A DNA stretch of 64,000 nucleotides from an uncultured Planctomyces sp. (GTDB lineage: Bacteria > Planctomycetota > Planctomycetia > Planctomycetales > Planctomycetaceae): the NCBI GenBank assembly GCA_937899075.1, contig CALDJX010000608.1, forward strand, positions 1-64,000, read 5' to 3'. This document shows, in pieces, positions 60,592-64,000 of this stretch (position 1 is the stretch's first letter; each line of letters begins with the position of its first letter). Below the pieces are notes generated by a model. It was not told where the DNA came from, did not search any database, and was given only the letters and a program-made list of their open reading frames with translations. The translations under genes and the position numbers were made by a program.

Positions 60592-63500
60592 TTACGGCTG
60601 CTGCGGCGATGACGGGTCAGCCTTGTGATTTGAATTCGGATTGTCGTCACTCGCAGAATTGTCAATCCTGGTTGCATCGGCTGGGTCAGCCAGTTGCGGA
60701 CGAGTGACCAGATCGGAGTCGTCGTTAAACAGAATTCCCGGTTCCAGGTCTGGTGGAGAATCGGTGAGCACTTCGCCTGTCATGGCCAACAGCCAGGCCT
60801 TAACCATTGGTCGAAAGCGGCTTTCGGGGAAGTCGTCGACCAGTGCTTTCAAAGTGGAAGTCGCTTTGTTGCAGTCACCGGCTTCGAGATTGGCCATAGC
60901 GCTGGTCCATTGCAGGATCGCGATCTCGTTGGCAGTTTCCATCATCGTTTGAGATGAGATCAGCGTTTGACTTGCCGGCCAGATATTGCTTTCTCCCAGA
61001 AACTGCGGCGACGGCATTGCAAACGGAACGGTGGCCATCATTGCTTGAGTGCTGGCGGACTTGAGTTGTTGAATGCGTTCGGTGCAGCGTCTGGCGGCGC
61101 TTTGATAGTCGCCCAGAGCCATGTCGAGCCAGCAGGTCTGAAGCACGACGGTTAATGGAATGCCAGCCGCATTTCCCATTTGTTCGAAGGTTGCGAACAT
61201 CGCGCTGGCTTCATCAAGACGTCCAGTCTCGGCGAGCAGAAACGCGAGCTGAAGTTCCGCCATTTGATTTCCGGCGACGGCGAGCCGATCGTCTTCCAGA
61301 ATCTGCAGTGCGCGACCTGCAAAGCCAGCTTGATTCAACGCGGCTGCAAGCTGGGCGCGATCGACGTTTTCCTGCTGCATCGCCTCTTCAATGCGCTTGT
61401 CGGTTGCTTCAACCTGCGGAGCGATCTGTTGTTTCATCTGGTTGAGCTGTCGCGCGAACTTAAGAATCTGATCACTCAGTTCAGAGTCGGCGAGTTTTCG
61501 GATTACGGCCAGAGCACGTTCACACATTTCAAGCGTCAGGTCGGTTCGACCAACCGAGTGGTAGAGCTGGGCCGCGCCAAACAGCAGTTGCAGATTTTCT
61601 GGGTCGATGACCAGAGCCTGCCGCATTGCGTAAAGCCGCTGGTAATACCTCTGTTGAGTAGGAACTGGAAGCTGAAACTCGGCCATCAGATTTGCTTCAA
61701 CACTTTGCAGAATGCTGTGAACGTCTGCCTGAATGCTGAATATTTGAGCGTTGTCTGTTTCATCGCTGATGCCGGCCGCCGCGTCGCGAAGTGCGAGAAT
61801 GGCAAGACCCAGTGCGTCGCCGCGTTCCATCGGCAATCCGCCGCTGGCAACTGCGGAAAGGTGGGCCAGCTCATGCCTCGCCCTTTGTGCGAAGTTGGAA
61901 ACTGGCGGAGTCGGTAAAGACAGAAACTGCTGATAGCTCGAAGCGGGCCGCGGCCATTCAACCCGAGTTTGGATGTCTGACTTCACTCGGCATTCTTCAA
62001 ACGCGATCTTCTTAAAGAACCCGAGATTCAGGTTCGATAGCTGTGCACCAGGGAGCTGTTTCGATTGAGAAAAGAATGCTGTCGAAGCGCCCAGCGCGAC
62101 CAGATCCCAGTGTGGTGACGCGACGAGATCGAAGTACGAGTTGTAGTCCGGATTCACCCCCCACATCCGCGGCGTCACCAGTTTGACCTGGTACTCGTCG
62201 AACGGCGCTTGCCAGAATTCTTGTTTTCCGAGCCAGGCGTCCGATTCGTTGACAGACCTCCCTGAAGCAGGATCTGCAGACGCAGGCTTCGCCGCGCCTC
62301 GTCTCAATGCATAACGTGCTTTGTTATGAGTCTTGAGGATGTCGTTGTCGCCGCCCGCGAAGACTCCGACGCGACTGTCAACGAACGATGGAACGCCGTG
62401 CCAGAGCAACACGTCGGCCTGATCGAGTCGGAAGGTGAAGATGCGTCCTTCAGGCAACTGCTCGACTTCGTCTCGGGCAGCTTCGATCGTTGCAGCCAGA
62501 AGTGGAGAGAAGCCGAGTCCGACGCGCCGACCTTCCGGCCCCATCAGTCGACCACTGATCGCCAGAAACGCGATCGCCGCAAAGCCGAGCACCGTGACTG
62601 CTCGCCCGGCTCGTGACCACAAAACTTCAGCCGTTTCGATCGTGTATTCCTGTCGGCAGCTGGCCCGGTACCAGTCCTGGCCGTTCAGCGAAGCGAGTAC
62701 ACACGAAACAAGAGCCAGTGTTCCGAGTTCATGTGAGCACGCGATCGAAAGTCCAAGCACGGCAACGTAGGTTGCCAACAGGCCAACGTTCAGTCGTGAA
62801 AAATTCATGACACTTGTCACGGCAGCGACGACGGCGATCGTCAGCGCAGCAATCGTGTGCAGGTTGAGATTTTCCCAAAACACAGAATCAAACAGAGGAA
62901 CAAGCTGCAGCTCGTGTGGAAGTCGGATTCGCCCGGCGTACTCGGCCAGAGCCGGCATCTCGACTCCGTACAGCTGAATCGGAGAAAGAATTGCGTGCCA
63001 GCCGAAAGGGTTAATCATCAGCGCGACGAAGCCGACTCCTGTCGCCATCGCCAGACCTTTCAGCGATGCACTTTCGTGGAGTGATCCTCGACCGAATTTC
63101 TGACCGATCGCGGTTCCTGCCAGATAGGCCAGCAGAATGAACCAGCCGATGAATGCTCGCGGATCGAGGTTGCTCCAAACCGCCAGAGAACCAGCCAGGC
63201 ACCATAGCGTCGACTGCTTCCCGGTTTGCGACCACAGGTGCAGCCCTCGCAGCATCCACGCCACTCCGAGCAAAGTGACGACCTGCGGCAGCACGGTGAA
63301 CTGCAGATTCACCATCAGCAGCGCAATCCCAACGCAGACTGAAGTCCACCAGGTGGGGAGTTCGTCGCGAGTGATTCCGTGCAGAAAGTAAAACGTTGCG
63401 CCCGCAGCCAGGGCTGTCATTAACGTCAGCCCGGTGGCACCACCGACTCCGTGCACACCGGCAATCATCAAGTCGAACAGCCAGGCCAGATTAACCCAGG

Positions 63501-63891
63501 GACGATCGGCAGCCGTGTAAGAAAATACGTCGTTGGCAGGCGGCAGGATTCCATTCGACGCAAGATGCTCGCCCGTTCGAATTCGAACCAGCGTGACGGT
63601 ATCCGAGATGTGTCGACACCCGAGCAGAAACGCGAGAAGGATCACCACCCAACGCAGCATGAAGTCGCCACGGATGGCTTCATCCTCGACGATTTCCGGA
63701 GACAGTGGCTCCCACTCGGGCAGATCATCTTCATCGTCGACGTCTTCAGCCGGTGCTGGCGTCAACTCGGAAGACTCAGCTTGAGGTTCATCTACGCGCG
63801 ATTCGTCAGCATCGTTGGAGCTGGAAACGTCATGCGAAGTTGGCTCAGTATCGTCCGACGGAGTCTCATCCTGGTCTTTGGGATCTGTCAC
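60592..63891 (-). CDS. Polytopic membrane protein with TPR-like C-terminus, 1099 aa
   Basis: Unknown function. The first 70 residues are acidic and disordered. About ten membrane helices follow at about 76-475, with a large-loop motif PPANDVFSYTAADRPWVNLAWLFDL (shortened ANDVFSYTAADRPWVN) of the kind seen in uncharacterised glycosyltransferase-like membrane proteins. A soluble domain (about 480-690) includes RIFTFRLDQADVLLWHGVPSF (RIFTFRLDQADVLLW), and TPR-like helices run about 700-1000 (LFGAAQLYHSVGRTDLTLE). The start is GTG with GAGG five bases upstream. It may act in surface glycan assembly, but no active-site residues can be named. Confidence 0.8.
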   Translation of the reverse strand: MTDPKDQDETPSDDTEPTSHDVSSSNDADESRVDEPQAESSELTPAPAEDVDDEDDLPEWEPLSPEIVEDEAIRGDFMLRWVVILLAFLLGCRHISDTVTLVRIRTGEHLASNGILPPANDVFSYTAADRPWVNLAWLFDLMIAGVHGVGGATGLTLMTALAAGATFYFLHGITRDELPTWWTSVCVGIALLMVNLQFTVLPQVVTLLGVAWMLRGLHLWSQTGKQSTLWCLAGSLAVWSNLDPRAFIGWFILLAYLAGTAIGQKFGRGSLHESASLKGLAMATGVGFVALMINPFGWHAILSPIQLYGVEMPALAEYAGRIRLPHELQLVPLFDSVFWENLNLHTIAALTIAVVAAVTSVMNFSRLNVGLLATYVAVLGLSIACSHELGTLALVSCVLASLNGQDWYRASCRQEYTIETAEVLWSRAGRAVTVLGFAAIAFLAISGRLMGPEGRRVGLGFSPLLAATIEAARDEVEQLPEGRIFTFRLDQADVLLWHGVPSFVDSRVGVFAGGDNDILKTHNKARYALRRGAAKPASADPASGRSVNESDAWLGKQEFWQAPFDEYQVKLVTPRMWGVNPDYNSYFDLVASPHWDLVALGASTAFFSQSKQLPGAQLSNLNLGFFKKIAFEECRVKSDIQTRVEWPRPASSYQQFLSLPTPPVSNFAQRARHELAHLSAVASGGLPMERGDALGLAILALRDAAAGISDETDNAQIFSIQADVHSILQSVEANLMAEFQLPVPTQQRYYQRLYAMRQALVIDPENLQLLFGAAQLYHSVGRTDLTLEMCERALAVIRKLADSELSDQILKFARQLNQMKQQIAPQVEATDKRIEEAMQQENVDRAQLAAALNQAGFAGRALQILEDDRLAVAGNQMAELQLAFLLAETGRLDEASAMFATFEQMGNAAGIPLTVVLQTCWLDMALGDYQSAARRCTERIQQLKSASTQAMMATVPFAMPSPQFLGESNIWPASQTLISSQTMMETANEIAILQWTSAMANLEAGDCNKATSTLKALVDDFPESRFRPMVKAWLLAMTGEVLTDSPPDLEPGILFNDDSDLVTRPQLADPADATRIDNSASDDNPNSNHKADPSSPQQP

Positions 63892-64000
63892 GAAAGCCTC
63901 TACGCGGTTGAGAAAGGAAGACCGTTTAATAACGCCGAAATGAAAACAAAGAGATGAAGCCGTGCAGACTACGATTCCGGGCAGAGCAGAATCAACAACA

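Overview
The window looks like a chromosomal segment of a Planctomycetota bacterium of moderately high GC. The evidence is a set of families typical of that phylum: a DUF1559 protein with a prepilin-type N-terminus, a Tat-exported DUF1501 protein, a WD40 protein with an N-terminal cytochrome c motif, a Ser/Thr kinase with a zinc-finger-like N-terminus, a BatA/von Willebrand protein, long exported TPR proteins and an ECF sigma/anti-sigma pair. I found no rRNA, tRNA, transposase, integrase or CRISPR array. The species cannot be named from the sequence alone.

Layout, left half. 1-1.8 kb: the 3' part of ilvC with a terminator, then a ribbon-helix-helix regulator with three palindromic operator-like sites and a small unknown gene. 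1.8-5.2 kb: an NfeD-type membrane protease, a small membrane protein and msrA on the + strand. 5.2-7.4 kb: an RNase HII-like protein and a DUF1559 protein on the - strand. 7.8-10 kb: a membrane Ser/Thr kinase with an unusual C-terminal domain. 10-16.7 kb: an HD phosphohydrolase, the WD40/cytochrome c protein and a TPR/metallopeptidase. 16.8-25.2 kb: DUF1501, a DegT aminotransferase, truD and an FHA protein, a class III aminotransferase, and a large orphan exported protein. 25.9-29.5 kb: a sugar-nucleotide epimerase and a Wzz/BY-kinase, which together suggest exopolysaccharide export.

Layout, right half. 29.5-31.5 kb: an SDR, queF and a DUF454 protein. 31.7-38.8 kb: a - strand operon of three exported proteins, each opening with a CsgG/LpoB-like domain, two of them ending in propeller-like repeats. 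39-41.6 kb: a sigma/anti-sigma/exported-protein operon. 41.9-46 kb: a flippase-like membrane protein, an SGNH hydrolase, a double-CDGSH iron-sulfur protein and an Ldh2-type dehydrogenase. 46.6-50.2 kb: a BatA/VWA protein followed by a frameshifted STN-like exported protein. 50.9-60.2 kb: a likely membrane-stress operon (YqiJ-like OB-fold protein, flotillin, 1820-residue AAA+ ATPase, then perhaps an aldo/keto reductase). 60.6-63.9 kb: a polytopic TPR membrane protein.

The intergenic DNA carries at least five families of short inverted repeats, several with copies many kilobases apart. The strongest candidates for under-described biology are the flotillin/giant-ATPase operon with a palindrome upstream, the triple CsgG-like operon, the kinase fused to a DJ-1/PfpI-like domain that lacks its cysteine, the single-base frameshift at a G5 run in the STN-like gene, and the regulator with triple palindromes. 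Start codons were moved from the longest open frame wherever a Shine-Dalgarno site or signal peptide favoured an internal start. All family assignments come from reading motifs; no database search was possible.
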